Assembly (NCBI RefSeq): GCF_013388255.1
Contig: NZ_CP058215.1
Location: forward strand, 2,285,332 to 2,349,331
Length of the DNA stretch: 64,000 nt
Direction of reading: 5' to 3'
Origin: Methanolobus zinderi
GTDB taxonomy: Archaea > Halobacteriota > Methanosarcinia > Methanosarcinales > Methanosarcinaceae
Within the stretch, counting starts at the first letter, position 1. Each line of letters starts with the position of its first letter. The notes beneath the pieces are model-generated. The model worked only from the letters and a program-made list of their open reading frames with translations. It was not told the origin of the DNA and ran no database searches. Of the stretch, positions 16,792 through 26,223 are shown one piece after another. Position numbers and translations under genes: made by a program.

Positions 16792-18726
16792 TTAGTGTTT
16801 TCTCAGGTTCCTGGGATGGCCTACCCCTACGATCATCAGTTTTGTTTCCAGGGGATCATGTTTCCAGTCCTCAGGAGAGAATGTTTTCATATTTACTTTA
16901 ATCTCAAGGACTTCCTTGCTTACCCCGCAATCACCCATGTATTCAAGGATCAGCTTTTTTCCGAGCTCTTTTGAATAGGCCACCGCTTCATTATATGTTT
17001 CGAACTCTTCCCTTCCGGTAGGAGTAAAGTTAAGGTAGCCTTCATCGGGATCTGCAATAGAGATCGGCCGGATAAAGAACTCCAGCCTCTTGATCCCCTT
17101 CCCAAAAAGCGCACCGGCAGCATTTCCCACTTCAGCATGGTCAGGAACAAGGATTTCAGCATCAATCACCCTGCCCAGCTCTTCACTGAGAGCTCCCACC
17201 GGCCCTCCAAGCAGGACAACAGGGACATCCATTTTAAATCTTGCAGGAAACTGACCATCAACTATCCTCTCGATACCTGATCTGTCCACGTCCTGCAGGA
17301 TAAATGACATGAGATTAGAGGCCATGTTCTTTGCAACCATGTTCTTGACCCTGGAACAGAATTCGATCTTCTCCATCTTGTTCAGGCTGGCAAGCTTTCC
17401 GGCTCCAACAGCCGAGGCATCGGCATCCCACCGGTAATAATCTCCGAGAACATGCAAAGCATCCGTGGGTGTAAAGCCAACAGGCTGGATCAGTCTTTTA
17501 TGAATAAGGGAGTCAAGAACGATAGTTGAGGGATATCTTGTTGAAACCGCTGCAATCTCATTAAGTGACACAGGCTCGTCACCGATAGCCTCAAAAACTG
17601 CCGCCTCGAACCTGTTCATATCCGTTGACTCAAAGCCGGACCTCATGAAGAATTTGGTCGGCTGTATATTGCTGTCAAGAACACTTCTTCGGGGAGTGAT
17701 ATTTTTCTTCAATTTATCAAGAAAATCCGGATACCTGGCAGAAGCCACACAGAGCGGGATAACTCTTCTGGGACCGATGAATATTTTCCTGGATCGCGTC
17801 CATACATGACTGTCCCCACCCATGGCAGAGGTTTCCATCCTTGTTGCCCGGACCCTTGTTTTCCAGCCACCTACCATGGCACCGGCATCGGTCAGTTCAG
17901 GAACACCGTCATAAATAGCCGAAACATCAGTGCTTGTCCCGCCTACATCGATGACAGCACAGGTATCACGACCTGAAAGATAGGATGCACCCACAAGGCT
18001 TGCAGCAGGACCCGAGAAGATGGATTCTACCGGCTTTTCCAGGGCATCCCTGAGTCCTACAACCGTACCATCGCACTTCAACATCAGTAGTTTAGCATCA
18101 ATATCCCTGCGTTCGATCTCTTTGAGCACCGACTTGATGAACTGGTCCGAAATCGGCAACAACTGTGCATTCAGGGAGGCGGTCACAGCTCTCTCATATG
18201 CACCAAGATCCTGGGAAAGTTCATGGCCGCAGACCACAGGCATCCCCGTAAGTTCATGAACCACATCACGTATCATGTTTTCATGTTCCGGGTTGCGGAT
18301 GCTAAAAAAGGAAGAGACTGCAAAGGCTGCGACGTCATCTTTGACTTTTCCCGCAAATTCCTTTACCTTTTCTATTTCCAGGGAAACATTTTCTTCACCA
18401 TTGAAAGTGTGACCACCTTCTACGCGGGTAATGTGCCTGGCCGGAAAATCACCTTTCATTGAATGTTCACCCACAAGAATGAGTGCCACAGGACTGCCAG
18501 TATCTTCAAGTACCGTATTGGTGGCCAGAGTCGTTGAAACCGATACAAGGCTTACATTGTCAAGATGTTCTTGTTCGAGGTTGTCAATAGCATTCCTGAT
18601 ACCTGTTATCAGGTCAGGATAGGTTGTAAGTGCTTTACCCGAACTTACAACAGAACCATCGGAATCCCTGACCAGAATAACATCTGTATAGGTACCTCCT
18701 GCATCGATCCCAAGACTGAATTGCAT
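16792..18726 (-). CDS. hydantoinase/oxoprolinase family ATPase
   Basis: The protein has 644 residues from the ATG at 18726 (MQFSLGIDAGGTYTDVIL); longer frames add unrelated residues. Two phosphate-binding loops of the ASKHA fold are visible: GIDAGGTYTDVIL at the N-terminus and VIDVGGTSTDVSAI near residue 260. The middle has the hydantoinase A pattern SIFSGPAASLVGASYLSG. The family hydrolyses cyclic amides with ATP, and distant relatives reactivate corrinoid proteins. Here it is 46 bases downstream of methanogenesis marker 8, so a role tied to methanogenesis is plausible. No separate hydantoinase B gene is present. The specific reaction is unknown. Confidence 0.78.
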   Translation of the reverse strand: MQFSLGIDAGGTYTDVILVRDSDGSVVSSGKALTTYPDLITGIRNAIDNLEQEHLDNVSLVSVSTTLATNTVLEDTGSPVALILVGEHSMKGDFPARHITRVEGGHTFNGEENVSLEIEKVKEFAGKVKDDVAAFAVSSFFSIRNPEHENMIRDVVHELTGMPVVCGHELSQDLGAYERAVTASLNAQLLPISDQFIKSVLKEIERRDIDAKLLMLKCDGTVVGLRDALEKPVESIFSGPAASLVGASYLSGRDTCAVIDVGGTSTDVSAIYDGVPELTDAGAMVGGWKTRVRATRMETSAMGGDSHVWTRSRKIFIGPRRVIPLCVASARYPDFLDKLKKNITPRRSVLDSNIQPTKFFMRSGFESTDMNRFEAAVFEAIGDEPVSLNEIAAVSTRYPSTIVLDSLIHKRLIQPVGFTPTDALHVLGDYYRWDADASAVGAGKLASLNKMEKIEFCSRVKNMVAKNMASNLMSFILQDVDRSGIERIVDGQFPARFKMDVPVVLLGGPVGALSEELGRVIDAEILVPDHAEVGNAAGALFGKGIKRLEFFIRPISIADPDEGYLNFTPTGREEFETYNEAVAYSKELGKKLILEYMGDCGVSKEVLEIKVNMKTFSPEDWKHDPLETKLMIVGVGHPRNLRKH

Positions 18727-18772
18727 AATTACAGAACTCCTTTTTAGAATACCGGCATAAAGTATTTTACTT

Positions 18773-19621
18773 TTATTTGAGTTCTCTGGGCTGTTTCTTT
18801 TCAGGCAGCTCAGGAAGAGGCATGGTGTTGATAAGAACAGGGCTTTTAACATCCTTTGCCCGCTCGACAACAAGTTCTTTTCCTTTCTGGGTCAGGGCGA
18901 AGAGTGGCACTGCGGTTCCCACCTGGGCAAGTGGTTTTACGAGGTCCCTCATATGTTTTGATGCACAGCTGGTTGTAATATCCGCGTTATCGACAATCTT
19001 CTGGATATCTTCCTTGCTCAGACCTGTAACATGCACGCCAATTATTACCAGATCAAGATTCATTTCCGCTTCAAGTTCTCTCAGCTCTTCCGCCACATCA
19101 GGGAAGGCCACAGTTACTGCAATTTTCTTGCTGCCAAGCTCGACTGCCTTTTTCACACCTGCGACCGGATCCATTCTTGCAGTTGATGGATCAAGCACGG
19201 TCCCTCCACGCTCGGTGATACCTTTAATGATACCTTCAATTGGCTCTGTTTCCACAAGACCGGACATCCTGCCACCCATACCCTGAACAAGGGTCGGATT
19301 GCTGGAAATTACAGTTCCTGCTCCGTCACAGGCTGTTACCGTTGTATCAAGCAAACCACGGCTCAGGCCCGTCATCATGATCTCACTTGCCCCAAATCCG
19401 ACAAAGTCCTCGAGTTCCAGACGACGTTTATCGGTGAACATCCCAAAGTCGCTTATTCTGAACTCCATGTTCTTCCTGACATCTTCCGGGGTTATCTCCT
19501 CGATACCGCGCAGCTTGGCAAATATAGGACACCATTTGACCTCAGGCTCACCGACTTCAATAACTTCTCCATCTTTTACGACTACCCTTGTTTTTCCTAC
19601 TAATTCCATTATATGAGGCAT
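18773..19621 (-). CDS. methanogenesis marker 8 protein (DUF2099)
   Basis: The protein has 282 residues from the ATG at 19621, six bases after AAGGTG; an in-frame GTG at 19630 overlaps that site. The sequence matches what I know of DUF2099/marker 8: IMELVGKTRVVVKDGEVIEV, then VKWCPIFAKLRGIEEITPED, FRISDFGMFTDKR and a Gly-rich GGRMSGLVETEPIEGIIKG. Conserved cysteines occur in VKWCPIF, TACDGAG and TSCASKHM, so a metal or Fe-S centre is possible. The family is confined to methanogens and its activity is not established. It is probably cotranscribed with the ATPase gene downstream. Confidence 0.8.
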   Translation of the reverse strand: MPHIMELVGKTRVVVKDGEVIEVGEPEVKWCPIFAKLRGIEEITPEDVRKNMEFRISDFGMFTDKRRLELEDFVGFGASEIMMTGLSRGLLDTTVTACDGAGTVISSNPTLVQGMGGRMSGLVETEPIEGIIKGITERGGTVLDPSTARMDPVAGVKKAVELGSKKIAVTVAFPDVAEELRELEAEMNLDLVIIGVHVTGLSKEDIQKIVDNADITTSCASKHMRDLVKPLAQVGTAVPLFALTQKGKELVVERAKDVKSPVLINTMPLPELPEKKQPRELK

Positions 19622-19878
19622 GATTTGCACCTTTTTAACTTAACAAAACAAATTCAAGAAAACAATTTTCTTTTTAGTATATGATACTTGTCGGCTAAAA
19701 TAAGCTTACTTACCTATGTATAAGTAACCATATTAACACTTTTGAAAAGTATCTGTGCTACAGCATCTGCGAAAGCATATATTCAGGAACTTCTACTCTT
19801 CCCAACTAATAAGAAATGGATTTGTTTTCGCACAAACCCGGGATAGCACCTCTACACCAGCAGGTCAGATTAAAATAT

Positions 19879-20655
19879 TTAAAGGACTTCACCTTTTATG
19901 CGCTCGTAACAATTGACCAGCAGCCTGGGACTTGCTTTCATCTCTATGATATTAAACTCAAAGAGCCTTGCAAATTCTTCAACCATGGGATCGAAACTCT
20001 TCTCATAGTACAGACCGGTATCCATTTTAGCTACGGTCTTATAGCCTGCATAGTCAAAAACAAACTTTGACATCTTTATATCATCCGGATTGTTCGTAAG
20101 ACCTGCCGCTTTCACCATTTCACGCCAGTGGGCAGCCCACATGGGAGTCATGAAGAAAGTACCGACACCATTGAAGCTTTTCAGTTTCTCAAGATATGCA
20201 GCTCTGCTTCCTAGCACCGCACCGATACAATCGTCTATTATATCTCCGTTGTCTTCTTTTAGTATATGGACTGGACATGGAAGGTCAGCAAGATCTTTAT
20301 CCACTTTGTCCAGCACATTTCCACAAAGGCCATAGAGTAGTAAAATGCCATCCGAATACTCTGATTTCTCTCTGGCTTTTGAATATACGGCCTCTTTAAG
20401 ATCGTCCGGGGTGGCATGCAGGGCAAGCTCAAGTATCTCCACAACAAGAGTTAAGCCATCATCTTCCGGACAATCCGGGAGCACATCATCTGAAACAAGC
20501 GTATAATCACAGCCTGCATCCTCCAGTTTATCCACAAGCATGCGGGCATCCTCGTTGTTCACTATCAGTAAATTCCGTATTGCATTATCATTCTCAATAA
20601 TATGGACGATCTCGTCCTCGAATATCCTACAGGCAATGAAAGAAAGTACAGGCAT
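19879..20655 (-). CDS. DUF1638 domain protein
   Basis: The protein has 258 residues. AGGAG lies upstream of the ATG at 20655. The pattern SFIACRIFEDEIVHII at the N-terminus, LLLYGLCGN in the centre and FFMTPMWAAHWREM after it fits DUF1638, a methanogen-rich family often found next to methylamine or other corrinoid methyltransferase genes. Cys9, the Cys in YGLCGN and the Cys in DDCIGAVLGSRAAY could take part in cofactor or metal binding. It lies upstream of marker 8 on the same strand but about 257 bases away, so it may have its own promoter. Function not established. Confidence 0.78.
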   Translation of the reverse strand: MPVLSFIACRIFEDEIVHIIENDNAIRNLLIVNNEDARMLVDKLEDAGCDYTLVSDDVLPDCPEDDGLTLVVEILELALHATPDDLKEAVYSKAREKSEYSDGILLLYGLCGNVLDKVDKDLADLPCPVHILKEDNGDIIDDCIGAVLGSRAAYLEKLKSFNGVGTFFMTPMWAAHWREMVKAAGLTNNPDDIKMSKFVFDYAGYKTVAKMDTGLYYEKSFDPMVEEFARLFEFNIIEMKASPRLLVNCYERIKGEVL

Positions 20656-21100
20656 AGGTCACATCTCCTTTTGTATGTAGTCGTTTAGATTTTAAAATCG
20701 GATCACAGCACCAAATAACAAAATGAGGTACATGAAGATATACTTAAGCGTCATAATCATGTAGAAATTTCTTCTTTGTATAGATGCCGGGAAGAAATTC
20801 CATGGAGCAGGTCTGAATTTTCACCCGGGAGAGGTTAGGAACAAAATCAGTGATACTCCGTATATGTAATACAAAATGAAAGAATCAAAGCCGGATGGGT
20901 AAACCCACTCCCCAACCAGCTTATAGGGTACAACACAAATCTGTGCTTTTGTATTGCAAAGATACAATTACTCGATAGTATAAGTATATTTTTCAGCATC
21001 CCAAAATCTATAATGATAAATATATTATTTAAAATTATAATCAAACATTGTTCCCGGATTTCCGGAAAAACAATTAAATCAGTAGATTATATCTCACTGC
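20656..21100. promoter_or_regulatory. 445-bp AT-rich divergent gap
   Basis: The gap lies between DUF1638 (minus) and the next plus gene. I tested the GC-rich patch at about 20895-20930 (GGATGGGTAAACCCACTCCC) on both strands for a tRNA or known riboswitch core and could not fit either. The pair GGGTAAACCC in it is a short palindrome. The rest is AT-rich with several TATA-like runs. Apart from promoters I see nothing firm. Confidence 0.3.
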
Positions 21101-21667
21101 ATGACCGACGTGATGCTTTTATGGGACAATGCCCTCTTGTTCGAGAAACTGTTCCTCGAACATGATATCAAGTGCCAGAGAATAGCCCCTGAGAACCTTG
21201 GAACACCTTTTCTTCCACCAAGTAAATGCCTGATGATCCCCACAGGTTTTGCCAATACCGATTATACAAAGGTACTGAATGGTATCGAGCGAAGCAAAAA
21301 AAAGCTTGAGAAATTTGTGGAAAAAGGAGGAGTCCTAGTCATATTCGGACCCATGATAAGTGAATATGAATATCCCTGGCTCCCGATGAAGCTGAGGTAT
21401 GTGCAAAAGCAGATGTCAGCAAATATCTGTATTACAAAAGAGCATAGTGCCCGATGCCTTGTGGAAGATCCCGAGACAGAAGTGGAGTTTGACGGTTATT
21501 TCACGGATACCGAGGGAGATGTCATATTCAGGGATGAGGATGGAAATGCCCTGATGGTGGTAAAAAAGTTTGGGGAAGGAATGATCATTGCAACCACAAT
21601 ACACGAATTCCCTTCAGGGGATTTCCTTAAATGGGTAGTCGAAACTGCAAAAAGTACGAAGATATGA
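21101..21667 (+). CDS. conserved protein, possible class I glutamine-amidotransferase-like fold
   Basis: The protein has 188 residues. The layout of short strands and helices (TDVMLLWDNALLFEKLFLEH, then CLMIPTGFANTDY, then VEKGGVLVIFGPM, then a C-terminal FGEGMIIATTIHEFPSGDFL) recalls ThuA/GATase1-like folds, where GGVLVIFGP is the strand-turn before the nucleophile position. No clear Cys nucleophile in a GxCxG elbow is present, so if the fold is right it is a non-catalytic or altered member. No neighbour on the same strand. The function is unknown. Confidence 0.55.
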   Translation: MTDVMLLWDNALLFEKLFLEHDIKCQRIAPENLGTPFLPPSKCLMIPTGFANTDYTKVLNGIERSKKKLEKFVEKGGVLVIFGPMISEYEYPWLPMKLRYVQKQMSANICITKEHSARCLVEDPETEVEFDGYFTDTEGDVIFRDEDGNALMVVKKFGEGMIIATTIHEFPSGDFLKWVVETAKSTKI

Positions 21668-21677
21668 ATATTCCCGG

Positions 21678-22061
21678 TCAATAAGTATTGTCCCTGGAAC
21701 TCTCTTCCGGCACAAGAATGGCCAGAAGCAGGTATAGTAATCCTCCTACGAAGATACCTGTAACCAGAGTGAAAATCACAAAAACGATTCTTACAAGAGA
21801 GGGTTTGACATCAAAATACTCGGCCATACCGCCACATACTCCTGCTATCATACGGTCATCAGAACTCCTGTAAAGCTTCTTTGAACTTATCTCATGACCA
21901 CTATCCCTTAATTTCTGATAGTAGAACAAACTTCCCGCAAGCAGGCCAAGGGATATGCCAAGCCCGTAATCCTCAATTAGCACACCGAGTATGATACCGC
22001 CCATCAGGCCCCAGAGAAGATAGGTACCGAAATCGGGAGTTTCCTGATCACTTTTTTCCAT
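21678..22061 (-). CDS. PspC domain membrane protein
   Basis: The protein has 127 residues. The N-terminal half has two membrane helices (GTYLLWGLMGGIILGVLIED and LGISLGLLAGSLFYY). The C-terminal half is the PspC domain: LYRSSDDRMIAGVCGGMAEY, FDVKPSLVRIVFVIFTLVTG and a final helix GGLLYLLLAILVPEE. PspC proteins sense or buffer envelope stress in bacteria. Here it ends a four-gene run after aspartate kinase, purM and a 93-residue protein, with a 31-base gap. The coupling to biosynthetic genes may be incidental. Confidence 0.85.
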   Translation of the reverse strand: MEKSDQETPDFGTYLLWGLMGGIILGVLIEDYGLGISLGLLAGSLFYYQKLRDSGHEISSKKLYRSSDDRMIAGVCGGMAEYFDVKPSLVRIVFVIFTLVTGIFVGGLLYLLLAILVPEESSRDNTY

Positions 22062-22092
22062 AAAAATAAGACCTCAGATGCCTGGAAGACAT

Positions 22093-22374
22093 TCATTTTT
22101 TCTTGAATTTAGAACGCAGCTTCTCGACCTCATCGGCAGCATTTGGCAACCTGAGGACAAAAAGTCCGAAACATGGCTTGATATACTGGAAGAACAGCTC
22201 ATCTCCTTTCACACCAATTGGTATGGAATCACCCTGAAGAAGCACGCCGCGTATGGTATAGCCGCCCGGTACACGATATACTTCATCGGACTTTTCCCTG
22301 ATCAGTGCCTCACACTGGGCAGGTGTACCTCCTTTCAGGAGTATCTCAAAGGGAAGATCGCTTATACATGCCAT
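22093..22374 (-). CDS. small conserved protein downstream of purM, unknown function
   Basis: The protein has 93 residues, soluble, beginning MACISDLPFEILLKGGTPAQ. It shows a mixed alpha/beta pattern: a helix near 19-30, then YRVPGGYTIRGVLLQGDSIP, KGDELFFQYIKPCFGLFVLR and a Lys-rich C-terminus. It starts 18 bases after purM on the same strand, so it is probably translated from the same transcript. No motif points to a function and I do not recognise the family. Confidence 0.6.
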   Translation of the reverse strand: MACISDLPFEILLKGGTPAQCEALIREKSDEVYRVPGGYTIRGVLLQGDSIPIGVKGDELFFQYIKPCFGLFVLRLPNAADEVEKLRSKFKKK

Positions 22375-22392
22375 GCTTGGATTTCCTTCCTA

Positions 22393-23394
22393 TTAAACAA
22401 TAACAAGGTTAGATACCTTTATACCACTTTCCACTATCCTTCCGACAACCTTGCCACCTGTCATCTCAGCTGCCTTTTCGGCCTGCTCCGGTGGTAAGAT
22501 GATCACAAAACCCATGCCCATGTTGAATGTCCGGTACATTTCCAGATCATCCACATTACCTTCCTCCTGAAGGAACTTAAAGATTGCATTTGGTTCGATG
22601 GGATCGTGGAAGTCAAAACCGAGTTCTGTAACACGTTTGAGTTTCAGAAGACCGCTACCCGTAATATGGGCAAGTCCGTGAACATCACATTCCCTGATAA
22701 CGTCCAGAACTTCCATGTAGATACGTGTGGGTATCAGGAGTTCGTCTCCTATGGTAGTAGAAGTGTCCAGCGGGAAAGCATCCTGATATGAATATGATGA
22801 TTGTTCGATGATATTTCGCACAAGAGTGTAGCCGTTACTGTGGACACCTGCTGCCGGAATCCCTACTATGGCATCGCCGAGCCGTACATTCTCACCCGTG
22901 ATAATATCCTCTTTTCTGACCATTCCAAGACATGTGCCTGCAAGATCGAAACCTTTTATGATATCCGGAAGTGTCGCGGTCTCGCCACCTACAATAGACA
23001 TGCGGGAGATTTCGGCTCCTTTTCTCAGACCCTCGCCGATCTGAGCGGCGAATTCCTCATCGTGCTTCTCAAGTGCCAGATAATCAACAAAGGATACAGG
23101 TTCGGCACCTATTGCCAGCAGATCGTTGACGTTCATTGCGATACAGTCAATACCGACCGTATTCCAGCGCTTCATCTCATTTGCGATCAGAACCTTGGAA
23201 CCCACACCATCTGTGGCAAGTGCAAGGGCATATTCTCCGAAATCGATGAGGCCTGCATAATGTCCTATACCCGTCAAAGGTGCCCCCAGGCCTTCACGCC
23301 TGTAGGTCATGCCCTTTGTCAGGGCCTGGATGGTCGTCTCCTCTTTTTCGATGTCAACTCCGGATTCCGCATAGGTGAGATGTTTGTCTTTCAT
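22393..23394 (-). CDS. purM: phosphoribosylformylglycinamidine cyclo-ligase
   Basis: The protein has 333 residues from the ATG at 23394 (MKDKHLTYAESGVDIEKEE), which gives the conserved N-terminus; the longer frame overlaps the aspartate kinase gene. PurM makes aminoimidazole ribotide from FGAM with ATP in purine synthesis. Visible signatures are the ATP-binding strands ALATDGVGSKVLIA and GIDCIAMNVNDLLAIGAEP, the SIVGGETATLPD loop, GIPAAGVHSNGYTLVR, and HITGSGLLKLKR. It lies 10 bases after the aspartate kinase gene. Length and motifs agree with the family. Confidence 0.95.
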   Translation of the reverse strand: MKDKHLTYAESGVDIEKEETTIQALTKGMTYRREGLGAPLTGIGHYAGLIDFGEYALALATDGVGSKVLIANEMKRWNTVGIDCIAMNVNDLLAIGAEPVSFVDYLALEKHDEEFAAQIGEGLRKGAEISRMSIVGGETATLPDIIKGFDLAGTCLGMVRKEDIITGENVRLGDAIVGIPAAGVHSNGYTLVRNIIEQSSYSYQDAFPLDTSTTIGDELLIPTRIYMEVLDVIRECDVHGLAHITGSGLLKLKRVTELGFDFHDPIEPNAIFKFLQEEGNVDDLEMYRTFNMGMGFVIILPPEQAEKAAEMTGGKVVGRIVESGIKVSNLVIV

Positions 23395-23404
23395 ATGATC
23401 ACGA

Positions 23405-24799
23405 CTATTTTTCCAGTTCGAATTCCCTGTGCAAAATCTGTACAGCCTCGATGGCATCCTCTGAACTCACGACAAAGGAGATGTTATGCTGTGAGGAACC
23501 CTGACTGATCATAATTACGTTTATATTGCCATTTCCAAGGGCATAAAATACCTTGCCTGCAACTCCCGGGATACCGTCCATACCCGCACCGACAACCGCA
23601 ACAACACAGATATCCCTGTCATATGCGACATCGCCGATGAAGTTATTGCTGAACTCGGACCTGATAGCTGCAACTGCCCTTTCCAGATGGTCCTCATTGA
23701 CCACGAAGGTCATGTTAGCTTCAGAGGAACCCTGGCTGATCATGATAATATTCACACCGGCACCTGCAAGTACGGAAAATACCCTTGCTGCAGTACCGAT
23801 AGCACCTACCATCCCCGCACCGGAGATGTTGATCAGGGCAACCCTGGAAATGAGGGTAACAGCCTTTACGACATCCTCTATCTGGTTCTGTTCGGCAACG
23901 ATCAGCGTGCCTTCGAAATCAGGTTCAAAGGTGTTCTTCACACGCACGGGGATCTTGTGTTTGATGGCGGGCTCAATTGTCCTTGGGTGAAGGACCTTTG
24001 CACCAAAATAGGACAGTTCCATGGCCTCGATATAGGATATCTGCGGGATGCATTTGGCCTCGGGAACGAATTTGGGATCAGTGGTCATTATACCGTGAAC
24101 TTCTTTCCACAGCCAGATCTCATCCGCCTTGAGCGCAGCACCGAGAATGGATGCTGAGAAATCAGAACCACTACGTCCCAGTGTGGTGATTATATCCTGC
24201 TGGTTGTGGGCGATAAAACCTGTAACAACAGGAATACTGCGTCCAAGCAAAGAAGAGAGCCTTTCATCGATCCTTGTATAACTTTCCTCAAGTACCTTGG
24301 CACTACCGTAATTTGAATCGGTGACTATTCCCGCCTCGCCACCTGTAAATGATTTTGAATCTATACCCAGAGAGCAGATAGAGCAGCTTACGATAGGAGC
24401 TGCAAGACGCTCTCCATAGGAAGATATATAATCTATGGAACGTGGAGTCAATTCCCCGAGGTAACAGATGCCTATAAGAGCCTTTTCAAGTTCATCAACG
24501 CGCTTGTCGATAGACTCGATGCATAAGGACTTCAGTTCATCACTATCCACTGCAATGTTAATGGCATCGTAATGCTTTTTTTTCAGGTCGGCTATGAATT
24601 CTTTCACATGAGCTACTTTTCCGCTTACGGATACTTCGTTCGCCGTGTTCAGTAAGCCGTCCGTTACACCGCCCAGTGCCGAAGTTACCACAGTAAGTTC
24701 ATTACCGTCGTCATGATAACGTTTCAGTAGTTCAGCTACATGCCGGATCTTCTCTCCGTTGGCAACCGATGTGCCGCCGAATTTCATTACGATTCTCAT
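23405..24799 (-). CDS. aspartate kinase with two ACT domains
   Basis: The protein has 464 residues from the ATG at 24799 (MRIVMKFGGTSVANGEKIRH); a GTG at 24808 is an alternative. KFGGTSV is the aspartokinase signature, followed by ELTPRSIDYISSYGERLAAP, TLGRSGSDFSASILGAALK and the substrate stretch EIWLWKEVHGIMTTDPKFV. Two ACT domains follow from about 315 (LINISGAGMVGAIGTAARVF and CVVAVVGAGMDGIPGVAGKV), which usually give feedback control by threonine or lysine. It makes aspartyl phosphate, the entry to Met, Thr and Lys synthesis and to the archaeal homocysteine route. Confidence 0.95.
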   Translation of the reverse strand: MRIVMKFGGTSVANGEKIRHVAELLKRYHDDGNELTVVTSALGGVTDGLLNTANEVSVSGKVAHVKEFIADLKKKHYDAINIAVDSDELKSLCIESIDKRVDELEKALIGICYLGELTPRSIDYISSYGERLAAPIVSCSICSLGIDSKSFTGGEAGIVTDSNYGSAKVLEESYTRIDERLSSLLGRSIPVVTGFIAHNQQDIITTLGRSGSDFSASILGAALKADEIWLWKEVHGIMTTDPKFVPEAKCIPQISYIEAMELSYFGAKVLHPRTIEPAIKHKIPVRVKNTFEPDFEGTLIVAEQNQIEDVVKAVTLISRVALINISGAGMVGAIGTAARVFSVLAGAGVNIIMISQGSSEANMTFVVNEDHLERAVAAIRSEFSNNFIGDVAYDRDICVVAVVGAGMDGIPGVAGKVFYALGNGNINVIMISQGSSQHNISFVVSSEDAIEAVQILHREFELEK

Positions 24800-24901
24800 T
24801 TTAATCACGTTTGGTTTTTCGACTGATTTGGACTATAAACAATACAGAGCAATATAAAGATTATGTGTAAGGCCCGCAGAGACGGGAGTCTAAAAACAGG
24901 C

Positions 24902-26113
24902 CTACAGGAACTTTTTAAAGAACCAGATAAGTACAACAAATACAAAGGCACTTACAAGAAGGGAAAGAATATTCGAGATATCAGAAGGCAAGAGTGGTCC
25001 AGACATATCAGATGACGAATTGGCAGAACTATTATCCTTACCAAGCCCTTCTGCTGCTGAGTTTGCAAGCTCTGCGATAGATTCGCCGATATTATCCTGT
25101 ATATTGACAGATACCGAGAATTCTTCCGAATAATAGGAAATGTCATCGTTTTCATCCAGTGTCATCAGCGTAACCTTATGTATGCCTGAATCGAGTTCCC
25201 CGGTCACAGCCTTATAGGTCCCGGGACTCACTTCTTTTCTTGTATCCAGAACTTCTCCGTCAAGCAGGATACGTACTTCTTCATAAGAATCGTCCAGATA
25301 ATAATCAACGATGGCAATACGCCCCGCTTTTAAGCCGTCACCAAGCGGAGATGTGACATCAATATCAATGCTCCCCGGAACATTCGTAATCCCGGATACA
25401 GTGTCCTGTTGCAGGAATACATGATCGATAAAGACAGTTGTTCCCCCGTCGGTCTCGAAAAGACCTTCCAGATAAGCAAGAAAAACTGTCTGTGGTCCGG
25501 TTTCGGAGTATACGGTGTAATAGAAATAATCGTCTTCTTCCACTTCATCCTCTTTCAGAAGCCTGTCATCAAACCTTAGTTCAAGGGTAACTTCGCCATC
25601 ATCAACATCGCTTGCTTCAATGGTATAAAGACCGGAAAGTCTGCGCTCTGAGCCGGCTTTCAGGGAAAAGTCCCTGTCCATAAGCAGGTAGTCATTGAAA
25701 TCTTCCACAGGATCGAGATACTGTTCGATATATATGGTGGAATAGATCTCCCCGTCTGATTCTTTTACCGAACCTTCCGAGATTATACTCAGAATAAAGT
25801 AATCCACCTCTTTATCGTCATCCTCATCCTCAATAACCGTACGGATATACTCGAGGGCTTCATCCTCTTTAGCAAAATTGTCATCCAGCTCCACCTTATC
25901 GCCATTACGGTACAGTTCGATCCAGATATCGCCGCTGTTACTGTTCATGTCCAGAACTTTCACAGAGTAGCCCTGCTCCAGAAATATCTCATCCCCGATA
26001 CTTACATCCGGTTCCGAATAGTGTATCATGGCCTCTGTTTTCAGACCGGCTGCGGGAGTGATGCACATTAAAAGGATACAGATACTTGTAATTACAAAAT
26101 GTATATATTTCAT
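24902..26113 (-). CDS. exported cell-surface protein with C-terminal membrane anchor
   Basis: The protein has 403 residues. A signal peptide (about 1-23, ending AAGLKT) and a C-terminal helix (about 380-400, followed by FKKFL) leave an extracytoplasmic body. The body is very acidic, with runs such as EDEDDDKEVDYFIL and KEDEVEEDDYFYY. The blocks GDEIFLEQGYSVKVLDMNS and WIELYRNGDKVELDDNF, then YSTIYIEQYLDP, recall the duplicated domains of Methanosarcina-type S-layer proteins, while the region before the anchor (VRILLDGEVLDTRKEVSPGT) looks Ig-like. It is probably part of or bound to the cell envelope. GAGGT precedes the ATG. Confidence 0.65.
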   Translation of the reverse strand: MKYIHFVITSICILLMCITPAAGLKTEAMIHYSEPDVSIGDEIFLEQGYSVKVLDMNSNSGDIWIELYRNGDKVELDDNFAKEDEALEYIRTVIEDEDDDKEVDYFILSIISEGSVKESDGEIYSTIYIEQYLDPVEDFNDYLLMDRDFSLKAGSERRLSGLYTIEASDVDDGEVTLELRFDDRLLKEDEVEEDDYFYYTVYSETGPQTVFLAYLEGLFETDGGTTVFIDHVFLQQDTVSGITNVPGSIDIDVTSPLGDGLKAGRIAIVDYYLDDSYEEVRILLDGEVLDTRKEVSPGTYKAVTGELDSGIHKVTLMTLDENDDISYYSEEFSVSVNIQDNIGESIAELANSAAEGLGKDNSSANSSSDMSGPLLPSDISNILSLLVSAFVFVVLIWFFKKFL

Positions 26114-26223
26114 CGAAACCTCAAATCATAGGACCGGATAAAAATGACATCTTAATATCTTGTTTTTCAAGCATATTATTGTCTAATGGTTTTTATCTAT
26201 TTCTATAAATATAGGTGAAAATA

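Noticed and set aside
20890-20935. GC-rich patch with GGGTAAACCC, possible tRNA or riboswitch
   Set aside because: No cloverleaf with a T-loop consensus can be drawn on either strand, and it does not fit the riboswitch cores I know.
20847-21044. A 65-codon minus-strand frame with hydrophobic start
   Set aside because: AT-rich non-coding DNA with many Ile codons, no ribosome site, no conserved pattern.
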